64,000 nucleotides of DNA from CAIUMH01 sp037142475 (lineage in GTDB: Bacteria > Actinomycetota > Acidimicrobiia > Acidimicrobiales > RAAP-2), in NCBI GenBank assembly GCA_037142475.1, contig JBAXAR010000001.1, positions 20,432 through 84,431 on the forward strand, written 5' to 3'. Shown here one piece after another: positions 49,531-57,387 of this stretch. Numbering within the stretch: the first letter of the stretch is position 1; each line of letters opens with the position of its first letter. The notes under the pieces were generated by a model that saw only the letters and a list, made by a program, of their open reading frames with translations, was not told where the DNA came from and made no database searches. Position numbers and translations under genes: made by a program.

Positions 49531-50432
49531 GACGTTGGAGTGTCCGGATTGGCTGAAGCAGAGATCTGCCGGACGACGTCGTTGAATGCACCGGGCTGCG
49601 AGGGAGCCTGACTCCCGAAGGCCTCGTCGTACTCCTCATCACCCGGAAGCAGGATCCGGACACCCTTTTCGCCAACGGTGATCCTCGGAAGAATCGCTGG
49701 GATCGACCCGGCGGCGGCGGCGGCTCCGAGGAGATCGTCGACAGTCTCAAACCGGCTGATGGCCTGAAGATTTTTGATGGTCGGGAAGATGAGCTCAATG
49801 TCACCTTCACGATGTCGGCGCAGGGCATCTGACGGATTGATCCACTCGTCGGCGATCACCTCGCCCGCATCATGAGCTGCTTGCTGGTTCCTCGGTGCAG
49901 GAGCCACGAAGAACCTCGTGTCGTAGCGGCGCGGGGCGCCCTCAGGCGTGATCCAGTGCGCGAAGTAATGGAGATTGGCCAACTCGAGGGTGAGGCCTTC
50001 GTCGGCGACCACGTCGAGGAAGCGTCTTGTTCCCGCATTGACCTCAGCTCGGTGGGCGACGAATCGTTCGGCCGTTGCCCCACGAAGGTCAAGACCTTGT
50101 CCATCGACCGTCGTCGCCAGGAGAATCCCTGCCTCCTCGAACAGCTCGCGCAGCACGGCAATCCAATAGGCAAGGCCCCCTGTATCGACCCCAAGGATGG
50201 AACTCGCCTCCGAATCAGAGCGACCAGCGGTATGCGCCTCCGCCGCTGGACCCGCATCAGCCAGATCAACCGCTCCGCCGGGAAAGACATAGGCCCCACC
50301 TACGAAGTCAGAGTTGAGATTGCGCTTCACCATCAGTACCTCGATACCCCCGGTGTCGGCGTCTCGTACCAACATCACCGTCGCTGCCGCTCGCAGTGCT
50401 GACTTGTCGATTGGCGCCTCTGAGGAATCCAT
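49527..50432 (-). CDS. NUDIX hydrolase
   Basis: 301 residues of the NUDT19-like class. The box reads YWIAVLRELFEEAGILL near residue 105, retaining RE and EE of the NUDIX motif while the glutamate at its first part is replaced. An N-terminal MVKRNLNSDFVGGAYVFPGG segment is typical. It probably cleaves a nucleoside diphosphate-linked substrate or CoA. The start at 50432 is chosen at the usual N-terminal distance; a start at 50459 is possible. Confidence 0.88.
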   Translation of the reverse strand: MDSSEAPIDKSALRAAATVMLVRDADTGGIEVLMVKRNLNSDFVGGAYVFPGGAVDLADAGPAAEAHTAGRSDSEASSILGVDTGGLAYWIAVLRELFEEAGILLATTVDGQGLDLRGATAERFVAHRAEVNAGTRRFLDVVADEGLTLELANLHYFAHWITPEGAPRRYDTRFFVAPAPRNQQAAHDAGEVIADEWINPSDALRRHREGDIELIFPTIKNLQAISRFETVDDLLGAAAAAGSIPAILPRITVGEKGVRILLPGDEEYDEAFGSQAPSQPGAFNDVVRQISASANPDTPTS

Positions 50433-50513
50433 GAGGCCGAGGGTAGTGCTGATCGCCATGAAGTGACACGGCTCCACTACGATCGGCAAATCGTCAACGA
50501 GGAAGGTCACCCA

Positions 50514-51479
50514 GTGGCACACGAGCGATCCGACAAGGACAAGCAGGCCAGTAAGAGTCAGAGCCGAGCGGTGTCCACCGGCCCCAAGAAGAAGGCCCCG
50601 ACCAAGGCGGGAGGGCGATCAACCTCGACCCTGCTCACGTGGGGTGCGGTCGGCCTCGTGGTCGTCATCGTCGTCGTTCTCGTCGTGGTGAAGTTGTCCG
50701 GGAACTCCCCCTCGAAAGATGGAGGCGGCAGCGCCTATGAGCCGGCATCGGCGTCGATCCTCAAGCAGGTGACCCAGATTCCGACCAAGGTCTACGACAC
50801 CGTCGGGATCACCTCGGGCGCAACGCCCGTCTCAGCGCCCGTTGCCATCACCGGTCAGCCACCGCTGACCTTCAAGGACAGCAATGGGAACGCCAAGCCC
50901 GGTTTCCTCTATTACGGAGCCGAGTACTGCCCCTACTGCGCCGCTGAGCGTTGGCCGGTCATCGCCGCCTTAAGCCGCTTCGGGACTTACACGGGACTTG
51001 GCATCACGGCATCATCTGCCACCGATGCCTACCCGAACACGCCGAGCTTCACGTTCTTCAAGTCGTCCTTTGCCAGCGAGCACCTCGTTGTCCAAGCCGT
51101 CGAGTCGTACACCAACATCCCGACCCCAGCGGGCGGCTACACCACCCTGATGAAGCCGACCAAGGCGCAGACGGCCCTCGTAACCAAGTACGACACCGCC
51201 AAGTTCCTCAACTCCAGTCAGTCTGGCGGCATCCCCTTCATCGACATGGGCAATCAGTTCCTCATCTCAGGCTCGAGTTTCTCGCCGTCGATTCTCGCTG
51301 GGCTCTCTCGCAGTGAAATCGCCCAGGGACTTGATGACCCGACCAACCCGGTCACCCAGGCGATCGTCGCCACGGCGAACTACATCACTGCGGCGATCTG
51401 CAAGACCACCGGCGGCCAACCTGGCAACGTCTGCACGTCGAAGGGCGTGAAAGCAGCCGCTGACGCCATGAAGATCTGA
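50514..51479 (+). CDS. Membrane-anchored thioredoxin-like protein, DUF929 family
   Basis: 321 residues. A cytoplasmic Lys/Ser-rich N terminus (1-38), one transmembrane helix (about 41-62) and a periplasmic-side thioredoxin-like domain with active-site CPYC (Cys139, Cys142) in YYGAEYCPYCAAERWP. A later cysteine pair near the C terminus (ICKTTGGQPGNVC) may form a disulfide. DUF929 proteins are predicted disulfide oxidases/isomerases. The GTG at 50514 has AGGAAGG seven bases upstream. The VKOR gene 37 bp downstream is its likely redox partner. Confidence 0.87.
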   Translation: MAHERSDKDKQASKSQSRAVSTGPKKKAPTKAGGRSTSTLLTWGAVGLVVVIVVVLVVVKLSGNSPSKDGGGSAYEPASASILKQVTQIPTKVYDTVGITSGATPVSAPVAITGQPPLTFKDSNGNAKPGFLYYGAEYCPYCAAERWPVIAALSRFGTYTGLGITASSATDAYPNTPSFTFFKSSFASEHLVVQAVESYTNIPTPAGGYTTLMKPTKAQTALVTKYDTAKFLNSSQSGGIPFIDMGNQFLISGSSFSPSILAGLSRSEIAQGLDDPTNPVTQAIVATANYITAAICKTTGGQPGNVCTSKGVKAAADAMKI

Positions 51480-51516
51480 TCAAAGACGTCAGGGTTCTCC
51501 CAAGGAGCATTGCGTC

Positions 51517-52002
51517 ATGACAGACCCCACCACAGTGGAGGAATCACCGACGGTCCGCTCCGCCCCCGCGTGGGTCGTTGTCGCCACGGGCATCCTTGCC
51601 CTCATCGGGCTTGGGATCTCGATCTACCTCACCATCACGCACTTCGAGCCGCAGGCACTTGCCTGCAACACGGGTTTTTTCAACTGCGTCAAAGTCACCA
51701 CCTCCGCGCAGAGCGCGATCCTCGGGGTCCCGGTCGCCGTGGTGGGTCTTGGCTACTTCCTCGTCGTCGTGCCGCTTGCTTCGCCGTGGGCGTGGCGATC
51801 GAATGATCGTCGTCTCCACATGGCGCGCCTCGTGGTGGCCTGCATGGGCATGGCATTCGTGCTGTGGCTCATCACCGCCGAATTGCTCATCATCGACGGG
51901 TTCTGTGAGTGGTGCACAGGTGTCCACATCGTGACATTCCTGCTCTTTGTCCTCACGGTGACCACTGTCCCGAACATGCTGTCGGGTAACAGCGAGTCCT
52001 AA
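51517..52002 (+). CDS. VKOR family quinone-linked disulfide reoxidase
   Basis: 161 residues with four or five membrane helices. Active-site cysteines: loop pair Cys50 and Cys57 (ACNTGFFNC) and the CXXC pair Cys130 and Cys133 (GFCEWC). It re-oxidises the upstream DUF929 protein, passing electrons to menaquinone, by analogy to actinobacterial DsbA-VKOR systems. The stop overlaps the convergent whiB stop by 4 bp. Start ATG 51517 has AAGGAG upstream. Confidence 0.92.
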   Translation: MTDPTTVEESPTVRSAPAWVVVATGILALIGLGISIYLTITHFEPQALACNTGFFNCVKVTTSAQSAILGVPVAVVGLGYFLVVVPLASPWAWRSNDRRLHMARLVVACMGMAFVLWLITAELLIIDGFCEWCTGVHIVTFLLFVLTVTTVPNMLSGNSES

Positions 52003-52274
52003 CGTCGAGCGCTGGACACTGCCATCGGGCTCTCAACGATCACTCGGCGCTCTGCTTCGTTGAGCCCACCCCAGATTCCATGCGGTTCCCGGATATCCAT
52101 GGCGTAGTCCAAACACTCGCGCCGAACCCGACAGTCCTTGCAGATCGCCTTGGCCCCCGCCTCACGTGCGATCTTGTCATCCTTGCGCTCTGGTGCGCTC
52201 GGAGGGAAGAAGAGCTCGGCTCTCGGTCCCCTGCAGGCCGCAAGGCGCTGCCAATCATCAGCGAATTCGATCAT
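51999..52274 (-). CDS. WhiB family iron-sulfur transcription regulator
   Basis: 91 residues with the four cluster cysteines (Cys14, Cys45, Cys48, Cys54) and the GIWGG turn at 66-70, followed by a basic end. WhiB proteins bind [4Fe-4S] and act with sigma factors in redox or NO sensing. The neighbouring pair of ArsA-like ATPases is divergent; whiB4/wblA genes have the same kind of partner in other Actinobacteria. The start codon is 19 bp from a perfect inverted repeat. Confidence 0.94.
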   Translation of the reverse strand: MIEFADDWQRLAACRGPRAELFFPPSAPERKDDKIAREAGAKAICKDCRVRRECLDYAMDIREPHGIWGGLNEAERRVIVESPMAVSSARR

Positions 52275-52292
52275 TCGCCACCCCCCAGTGAC

Positions 52293-52308
52293 TTGACAGT
52301 GTTGTCAA
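52293..52308. promoter_or_regulatory. Perfect inverted repeat upstream of whiB
   Basis: TTGACA-GTGT-TGTCAA is a perfect 6-4-6 inverted repeat in the whiB/arsA divergent gap. Each arm is also a consensus -35 hexamer. A repressor or autoregulatory site is a plausible reading. Confidence 0.5.
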
Positions 52309-52413
52309 CGCTTCACGCTATCGGGCCATTGGGACACAGACAAGGCCTCTGAACTGGACTTCTCTGTCAGAACCGGCGCAGATAAGCCTCAGACCGGTAG
52401 CCTCAGGTCGATC

Positions 52414-53379
52414 ATGGAACTCACCTCGTTCGCCAAGGGAGCCAAGGTGAAGATCCTGATCGGCAAGGGCGGTGTCGGAAAGACAACCGTGACCTGCGCG
52501 CTGGCGAGAGCACTCGCTGAGGCCGGCCAGCGGGTCCTCATCGTCGAACTCGAAGGACGCCCGGAGGTGCCCCGAGCTTTTGGCCTCCCTGGGGACCTCG
52601 ACTACGAAGGTCAACTCCTGTTCACGGGTTCTCCAGGCGGAACAGTGTCAGCTCGCCGAGTGACCCCCGATGAGGCCCTCCTTGAGTACCTGGCGGACCG
52701 GAGCCTGGCTCGGTTGTCGAAGCGGCTCCTCACCACCGGTGTCCTCGATGTGGTGGCCGGGGCGATTCCCGGAATCAGAGATGTGCTGGTCCTCGGCAAG
52801 ATTAAACAAATCGCCAACGAGAGCGACGTCGACGTCGTCCTGGTCGACGCGCCCGCCACTGGTCATGCCATCAGCCTTTTAACGTCGCCCGCCGGCGTTG
52901 CCGACGTGGCGCGCAGTGGCCCCGTGCGCGAACAGGCCGAGCAGGTCGTCGCCATGCTGAGCGACCCTGCTCGATGCGAGGTCCTGCTCGTGACGATCCC
53001 CGAGGAGCTTCCTATTACCGAGTCAGTCGAAGCCGCCTTTCGAGTCGAGGACCGTGCCGGCGTGGCATTGGGGCCTGTCCTGTGCAACCTGGTCGAGACC
53101 GAGAGTCCGCTCCTCGACAGCCAAGCCCGTGCTGCAGCTGCCGAAGACGGCATCGACCTCAGCGAGGACCTTGCCGATGCCCTCGATTCCGCCGCTGTGT
53201 TCCAACGACAAAGGGAACGTGGTGCGTCGGAGCAACTCGAGCGCCTCAGAAGGGAGTTACCTCTCCCTGTTGTCGAGCTTCCCCGACTCGGCACCCCGTC
53301 GATCAGGCCCGCCGAGCTTGCCGTCTTGGCGGCTGCGCTCACACTCGGCCTCTCCCGGATTGCAGAGCGCTCAGCGTGA
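52414..53379 (+). CDS. ArsA/GET3-like ATPase, first of a pair
   Basis: 321 residues. The deviant Walker A GKGGVGKTTV sits near residue 18. The signature lysine is kept. The switch segments are DAPATGHAISLL near 148 and a C-terminal LGTPSIRPAELAVL. Family proteins in Actinobacteria occur as pairs beside WhiB; in mycobacteria they bind small metabolites and affect growth. No anion transporter gene is adjacent, so an arsenite role is not supported. The stop overlaps the second gene (GTGA). Confidence 0.87.
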   Translation: MELTSFAKGAKVKILIGKGGVGKTTVTCALARALAEAGQRVLIVELEGRPEVPRAFGLPGDLDYEGQLLFTGSPGGTVSARRVTPDEALLEYLADRSLARLSKRLLTTGVLDVVAGAIPGIRDVLVLGKIKQIANESDVDVVLVDAPATGHAISLLTSPAGVADVARSGPVREQAEQVVAMLSDPARCEVLLVTIPEELPITESVEAAFRVEDRAGVALGPVLCNLVETESPLLDSQARAAAAEDGIDLSEDLADALDSAAVFQRQRERGASEQLERLRRELPLPVVELPRLGTPSIRPAELAVLAAALTLGLSRIAERSA

Positions 53380-54440
53380 CCAGCCTGCTCCAATCGCTCA
53401 GCGATGCCGAAGTCGTCGTCTGCTGCGGCCCCGGCGGCGTCGGCAAGACGACGATGTCCGCCGCCCTCGCTGTCGCCCAAGCGCGATTGGGACGCCGCGT
53501 GTGCGTGCTGACCGTCGACCCCGCCCGGCGGCTCGCCGATGCGCTCGGAGTCGCCAACGTGGGCAGCGACATCACGAGAGTCCCGGGCATCGAGGGTGGA
53601 TCTCTCGACGCGCTCATGCTCGACACTGCACGGACCTTCGATGACTTAATCGGTCGCTACGCCGAATCCGAGGAGCAGGCGGATGCCATTCGGGCAAACC
53701 GGCTCTATCGGTCGCTGGCGACCGCGCTCAGTGGCACCCAGGAGTACATGGCCATGGAGAAGCTCTACGAGCTGACCTGCTCGGGCGACTACGACCTCGT
53801 CGTGGTCGATACGCCGCCCACGCGTAATGCTCTCGATCTTCTCGATGCCCCGCGGCGCCTGACCTCATTTCTCGAGAACCGTATTTTCCGGGCCCTCTTG
53901 GTCCCCACCCGCGCGTATCTCCGCGCCGTCTCCTTCGCCACCCGCACCCTGCTGTCCACGATCGGATCGGTTGCAGGAGCTGAGCTGGTGAGCGATGCAG
54001 TGACCTTCTTCCAGGCCTTTGCAGGCATGGAAGAGGGATTCGCCGTGCGAGCGGGGGCGGTCCATGATCGCCTCCGTGCTGCAACGACGGCATTCGTGCT
54101 CGTGACATCGCCCCGGCCGGACGCCATCACTGAGGCCCGCTTCTTCGCCGATCGGCTCGTCGATGTCGGCCTTTCCCCTGCTGGCGTCATCGTCAATCGC
54201 GTCCATCCACGATTCGGACCGGAGAGCCTCCCAGAGGGCCTGGCTGACGCCGAGGGCTCGCTCGGCGCACTGGTGGCCAATCTCGTCCGCCTCAATGCCG
54301 AGGCCGCCGCCGAGCACGAGGCGCTGAGAGACCTGACCGAGGCAGTGAGCCCCGCTCCGGTGGCGGCGGTCCCCCTCACCGCAAATGCCATCCACGATCT
54401 CGCCGGCCTCGTGACTCTCGGCGAGCAGCTCGCCCGGTAA
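53376..54440 (+). CDS. ArsA/GET3-like ATPase, second of a pair
   Basis: 354 residues. The P-loop reads CCGPGGVGKTTMS near 16: the signature lysine of KGGxGKT is replaced by Pro. DTPPTRNALDLL forms the switch-like segment and SRPDAITEARFF lies near 245. The GTG at 53376 shares GTGA with the stop of the first gene. A heterodimer with the first protein, where that protein gives the signature lysine, is a reasonable inference. A longer upstream reading overlaps the first gene and was rejected. Confidence 0.87.
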   Translation: MTSLLQSLSDAEVVVCCGPGGVGKTTMSAALAVAQARLGRRVCVLTVDPARRLADALGVANVGSDITRVPGIEGGSLDALMLDTARTFDDLIGRYAESEEQADAIRANRLYRSLATALSGTQEYMAMEKLYELTCSGDYDLVVVDTPPTRNALDLLDAPRRLTSFLENRIFRALLVPTRAYLRAVSFATRTLLSTIGSVAGAELVSDAVTFFQAFAGMEEGFAVRAGAVHDRLRAATTAFVLVTSPRPDAITEARFFADRLVDVGLSPAGVIVNRVHPRFGPESLPEGLADAEGSLGALVANLVRLNAEAAAEHEALRDLTEAVSPAPVAAVPLTANAIHDLAGLVTLGEQLAR

Positions 54441-54492
54441 TCCCGATGACGATCGGCCACCGTCAGGCTGGCTCGCTGGTAGGTTCTCAGCC

Positions 54493-54921
54493 ATGAGCGT
54501 CATCGTCGTGGCCAGTGACAACGCGTCCGTTCGCCGAGAGGTGATCAGCGTCCTCGACAACCCGGACATCACGATCCTTGAGGCAATCTCGGGTCCTGAC
54601 GTGATCACCCTGGCCCACGAGGAGGACCCTGACCTCGTTATCTGCGATCTCCAGATGGGAGCGATGGGTGCCATCGCCGTCTGCCTTGAACTCCGCCTCC
54701 AAGCGTCGTATGACGCACTCGACTCAATTCCCTTTCTCATGCTGCTGGACCGTCGCCCTGACGTGTTTCAGGCGAAGCGATCTGGTGCTGACGGATGGCT
54801 GGTCAAGCCCCTCGATGCCATCAAGATCCGTCGGGCAGTGCGTGCGCTGCTCGTCGGAGACCGCTACGAAGATCTCTCCTTCCAACCCGCCACGGTGCTC
54901 GTCGGCGAAAAGGGCGGCTGA
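54493..54921 (+). CDS. Single-domain response regulator
   Basis: 142 residues, receiver domain only. The phospho-acceptor Asp lies in DLVICDLQMGAMG (about 52), with FLMLL at beta-4 and WLVKPLDAIKIRR carrying the conserved Lys. No output domain follows. The ATG follows 52 bp after the second ATPase. Without a kinase gene in the window its partner is unknown. Confidence 0.88.
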   Translation: MSVIVVASDNASVRREVISVLDNPDITILEAISGPDVITLAHEEDPDLVICDLQMGAMGAIAVCLELRLQASYDALDSIPFLMLLDRRPDVFQAKRSGADGWLVKPLDAIKIRRAVRALLVGDRYEDLSFQPATVLVGEKGG

Positions 54922-54930
54922 GAACGGCCC

Positions 54931-55767
54931 GTGGCCGACAAGCACCCCCCACCAGAGGAACGACGGCGTCGGCGACCTCGCCGCGGTCGGGCCATCAAGG
55001 CGGAAACCAACGTCGAATCCGGGCAGCACCGAGAGATCGCCGAGAACCTCGTCGCTCTCTCGGACATCTCGATCCGCGAGGTCATGACTCCGAGAATCGA
55101 CGTCGAGACCCTGACCACCCCGGTGAATGCTGGCGATGTTGCCCGCGCCGTTCGAGAGTCCGGTCACAGTTGCTATCCAGTGGTCCTCGATGATCTCGAT
55201 GACGTTGTCGGCCTCCTCTTTGTCAAGGACCTCTTTCGTGCTGGACGCGGGGGCATGCTCGACGAAGGAGGTCAGCTCAGCGCCGTCGACATCTCTCGGC
55301 GAGTCCGGCAACCCTTGATGCTCCCAGAATCGATGGACGTCCTCGAAGCCCTCTCGGAAATGCGCGCCGAGCAACGCAGCGTGGCCCTCGTCGTGGACGA
55401 GTACGGCGGCGTGGCAGGCATCTTGTCGCTGAAGGATCTCCTGCAACCCCTCGTCGGTGACCTCACCGACGAACTGGCAACCCGCGACGAGCCCGAAGTC
55501 GTCCGGGTCGATGCCAACCGGTGGCTGATCGATGGTCAGATCACCCTTGACGATCTGGCGGAGGCGATCGGCTTGGCGCTGCCCGAAGGGGAGTACGTGA
55601 CCCTGGCCGGATGGCTCCTCGATCAACTCGGCGAGATCCCTGATGAAGGAGAGACTCTCGAATTCGAGGGGTGGACCTTCAGGGTCCACGACATGGAGAA
55701 GCGCCGAATCGCAGAGGTACTTGTCCGTCGGCCCGACGACAATCGAGAGACCACCAGCAGCTCCTGA
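54931..55767 (+). CDS. CBS-domain protein, CorC/HlyC type
   Basis: 278 residues. Basic N-terminal stretch (RRRRRPRRGR), then VMTPRIDVETL with two CBS domains (about 45-180) and a C-terminal CorC_HlyC domain (about 190-270, with AEAIGLALPEGEYVTLAGWLLDQLGEIP). The DUF21 transmembrane region of full-length hemolysin-like proteins is absent, so it is a soluble form. CorC proteins are linked to magnesium/cobalt efflux. The GTG at 54931 follows the response regulator by 9 bp, so they are likely co-transcribed. Confidence 0.87.
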   Translation: MADKHPPPEERRRRRPRRGRAIKAETNVESGQHREIAENLVALSDISIREVMTPRIDVETLTTPVNAGDVARAVRESGHSCYPVVLDDLDDVVGLLFVKDLFRAGRGGMLDEGGQLSAVDISRRVRQPLMLPESMDVLEALSEMRAEQRSVALVVDEYGGVAGILSLKDLLQPLVGDLTDELATRDEPEVVRVDANRWLIDGQITLDDLAEAIGLALPEGEYVTLAGWLLDQLGEIPDEGETLEFEGWTFRVHDMEKRRIAEVLVRRPDDNRETTSSS

Positions 55768-55842
55768 ATTCCTCCGAGCGGGAACGCGGTGGTGCTTTGG
55801 TAGGGTTCACCTCGACGGTTCCTCTTTTTAAGGAAGGACCTT

Positions 55843-55919
55843 CGGGCTGTGGCGCAGTTTGGTAGCGCGCTGCGTTCGGGACGCAGAGGTCCCCGGTTCA
55901 AATCCGGGCAGCCCGACCA
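55843..55919 (+). tRNA. tRNA-Pro (anticodon CGG)
   Basis: A 77-nt gene including encoded CCA. Acceptor CGGGCTG pairs with CAGCCCG. The anticodon arm CTGCGTTCGGGACGCAG has loop TTCGGGA and anticodon CGG. The T arm is CCCCGGTTCAAATCCGGG. Confidence 0.95.
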
Positions 55920-56027
55920 ACGAAATCCCAGAGGCGAGCGATGGTGGCTCTCATGGACGTCAGGGGGAAGCAACCATCGTGCGCGATGTGCCTGGCCTCG
56001 GTGGCAACCGAGCGTGAATCGAAGCCG

Positions 56028-57287
56028 CTACCGGTCGTGTTGATCGGCAGATTCAACGACTGCTGAGCCACGCGGAAGAAACACCACCGAGAGCGGTTGA
56101 AAACCTGCCTCCCGCAGGAGAACCTGCCCGTTGTGCTCTTCGCAGCCTGTTGGTTCACTCACGTCACCAAACTCAAGGGAATCACCAACGGCCCATGGCC
56201 AGACCTTCACGGCACCGACACTCCGCCCTTTCCAGGCGTGAACGACATAGTCCCGAGTCACACCATGCTCGGAAGCGATCTTGGTCGGCATGGTCATAGG
56301 GGTATCGAACGACGGTGCCGCGAGGAAGCGGGCCACGCTCCCTAATCCGTGCGCGCCCACGAGTCCCAGTGCCTGGCGGACGAAGGGAATGGGGCCGCGT
56401 GGCTTCGCCGTGCGTCCCCGCATCACGTTGCGTCCGTCCCACGACAGGTCGAACGCAAATGCATCAGCGGAGTCGCTGAGCGTGCTCGAGACTGGCTTTG
56501 GGTGCTTTGGAGAAGCCTGCATCTCGCGGCCCCAGGTGATTGACAATGGACTGTCTATCCAAAGGGAGTGAAAGAACTGTGCGTCACAGACCGAAGGGCC
56601 GAAATTCCCATACTGCAGTGCCCACGTGTCGGTCGTGGGCTTCTTGGATCGAAACGCCACGCTCTCGGGATTTGAATGATTCACATCAAAACTGAGGACC
56701 ACCTCGTTGTAGGCGCCGCACACGCTGTCGTGAACAACGTTGAACACAAGCGTGGCCATGGCCTTCAGGGGCTCCCCGTCACGCAGCTGTGCTCCGACTG
56801 GGTACACGCCTTCGCTCGCAAGGGCGCTGCGCACGGCCTCGAGATCACACGAACCCCGGATTTGGCACGAGGTGAAGCTGAAGGCGGACCATTCTCTGTC
56901 GGTGGCGAGACCATTCGACAAGCGTGCAGGGTGATACGAGAACTGATCCAACCATGCCGTCCCGGCCACAGGCGGCATGGGGGTCCCTCCCCATTCTTCG
57001 AGACCACTGTCGGCGGCTCCATGTCCGACGCGACTCTCAGTGAGTCGACCCCGGAGCGGATCAATGAGCGGACTGGGTTCCATAACGACCTTCCTCGGAT
57101 CGGTACTCGCCTCGATGCATGATGGCACGGTTTCGCCATCGAAGCCTCGGAGTGGTGCCGTTCGAACGTGTGGCCGGAAAGCGACGAGTGGATCAATCAC
57201 CACGTCCCCGGAAGTGACGAGACGGCCGAGGAGTTCCCGCATTTCATGGAACCGTTGTGCGATCGTGATGGTATCGAGGGGAAGCAT
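56028..57287 (-). CDS. Acetoacetate decarboxylase-like superfamily protein
   Basis: 419 residues that resemble the acetoacetate decarboxylase (ADC) fold. GAYNEVVLSFDV near 225 and ITWGREMQASPKHPKP near 280 correspond to the conserved YNEV and GRE-(W/M)-FPK segments. The N-terminal 100 residues and the C-terminal AWKGRSVGAVKVWPW part have no match I recognise. The catalytic lysine of true ADC cannot be placed with confidence. The start ATG at 57287 gives a sensible N terminus; the frame is open to 57578. Divergent from the YHS permease. Role unknown. Confidence 0.6.
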   Translation of the reverse strand: MLPLDTITIAQRFHEMRELLGRLVTSGDVVIDPLVAFRPHVRTAPLRGFDGETVPSCIEASTDPRKVVMEPSPLIDPLRGRLTESRVGHGAADSGLEEWGGTPMPPVAGTAWLDQFSYHPARLSNGLATDREWSAFSFTSCQIRGSCDLEAVRSALASEGVYPVGAQLRDGEPLKAMATLVFNVVHDSVCGAYNEVVLSFDVNHSNPESVAFRSKKPTTDTWALQYGNFGPSVCDAQFFHSLWIDSPLSITWGREMQASPKHPKPVSSTLSDSADAFAFDLSWDGRNVMRGRTAKPRGPIPFVRQALGLVGAHGLGSVARFLAAPSFDTPMTMPTKIASEHGVTRDYVVHAWKGRSVGAVKVWPWAVGDSLEFGDVSEPTGCEEHNGQVLLREAGFQPLSVVFLPRGSAVVESADQHDR

Positions 57288-57387
57288 CACCGCTGAACGC
57301 GATGGGCCGGTAGGGTCCGAAGCATGACCTGGCTCACCATCTCGCGACCCAATCGGTCCGGGCGGCCTTGAGGGCTGGATTTCCCTG

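Noticed and set aside
55819..55835. TTCCT-AGGAA short inverted repeat upstream of tRNA-Pro
   Set aside because: Stem of only five pairs in low-complexity sequence; chance occurrence is likely.
55623..56043. Open frames over tRNA-Pro on both strands
   Set aside because: They contain translated tRNA sequence and overlap the real CBS gene and the tRNA; not coding.
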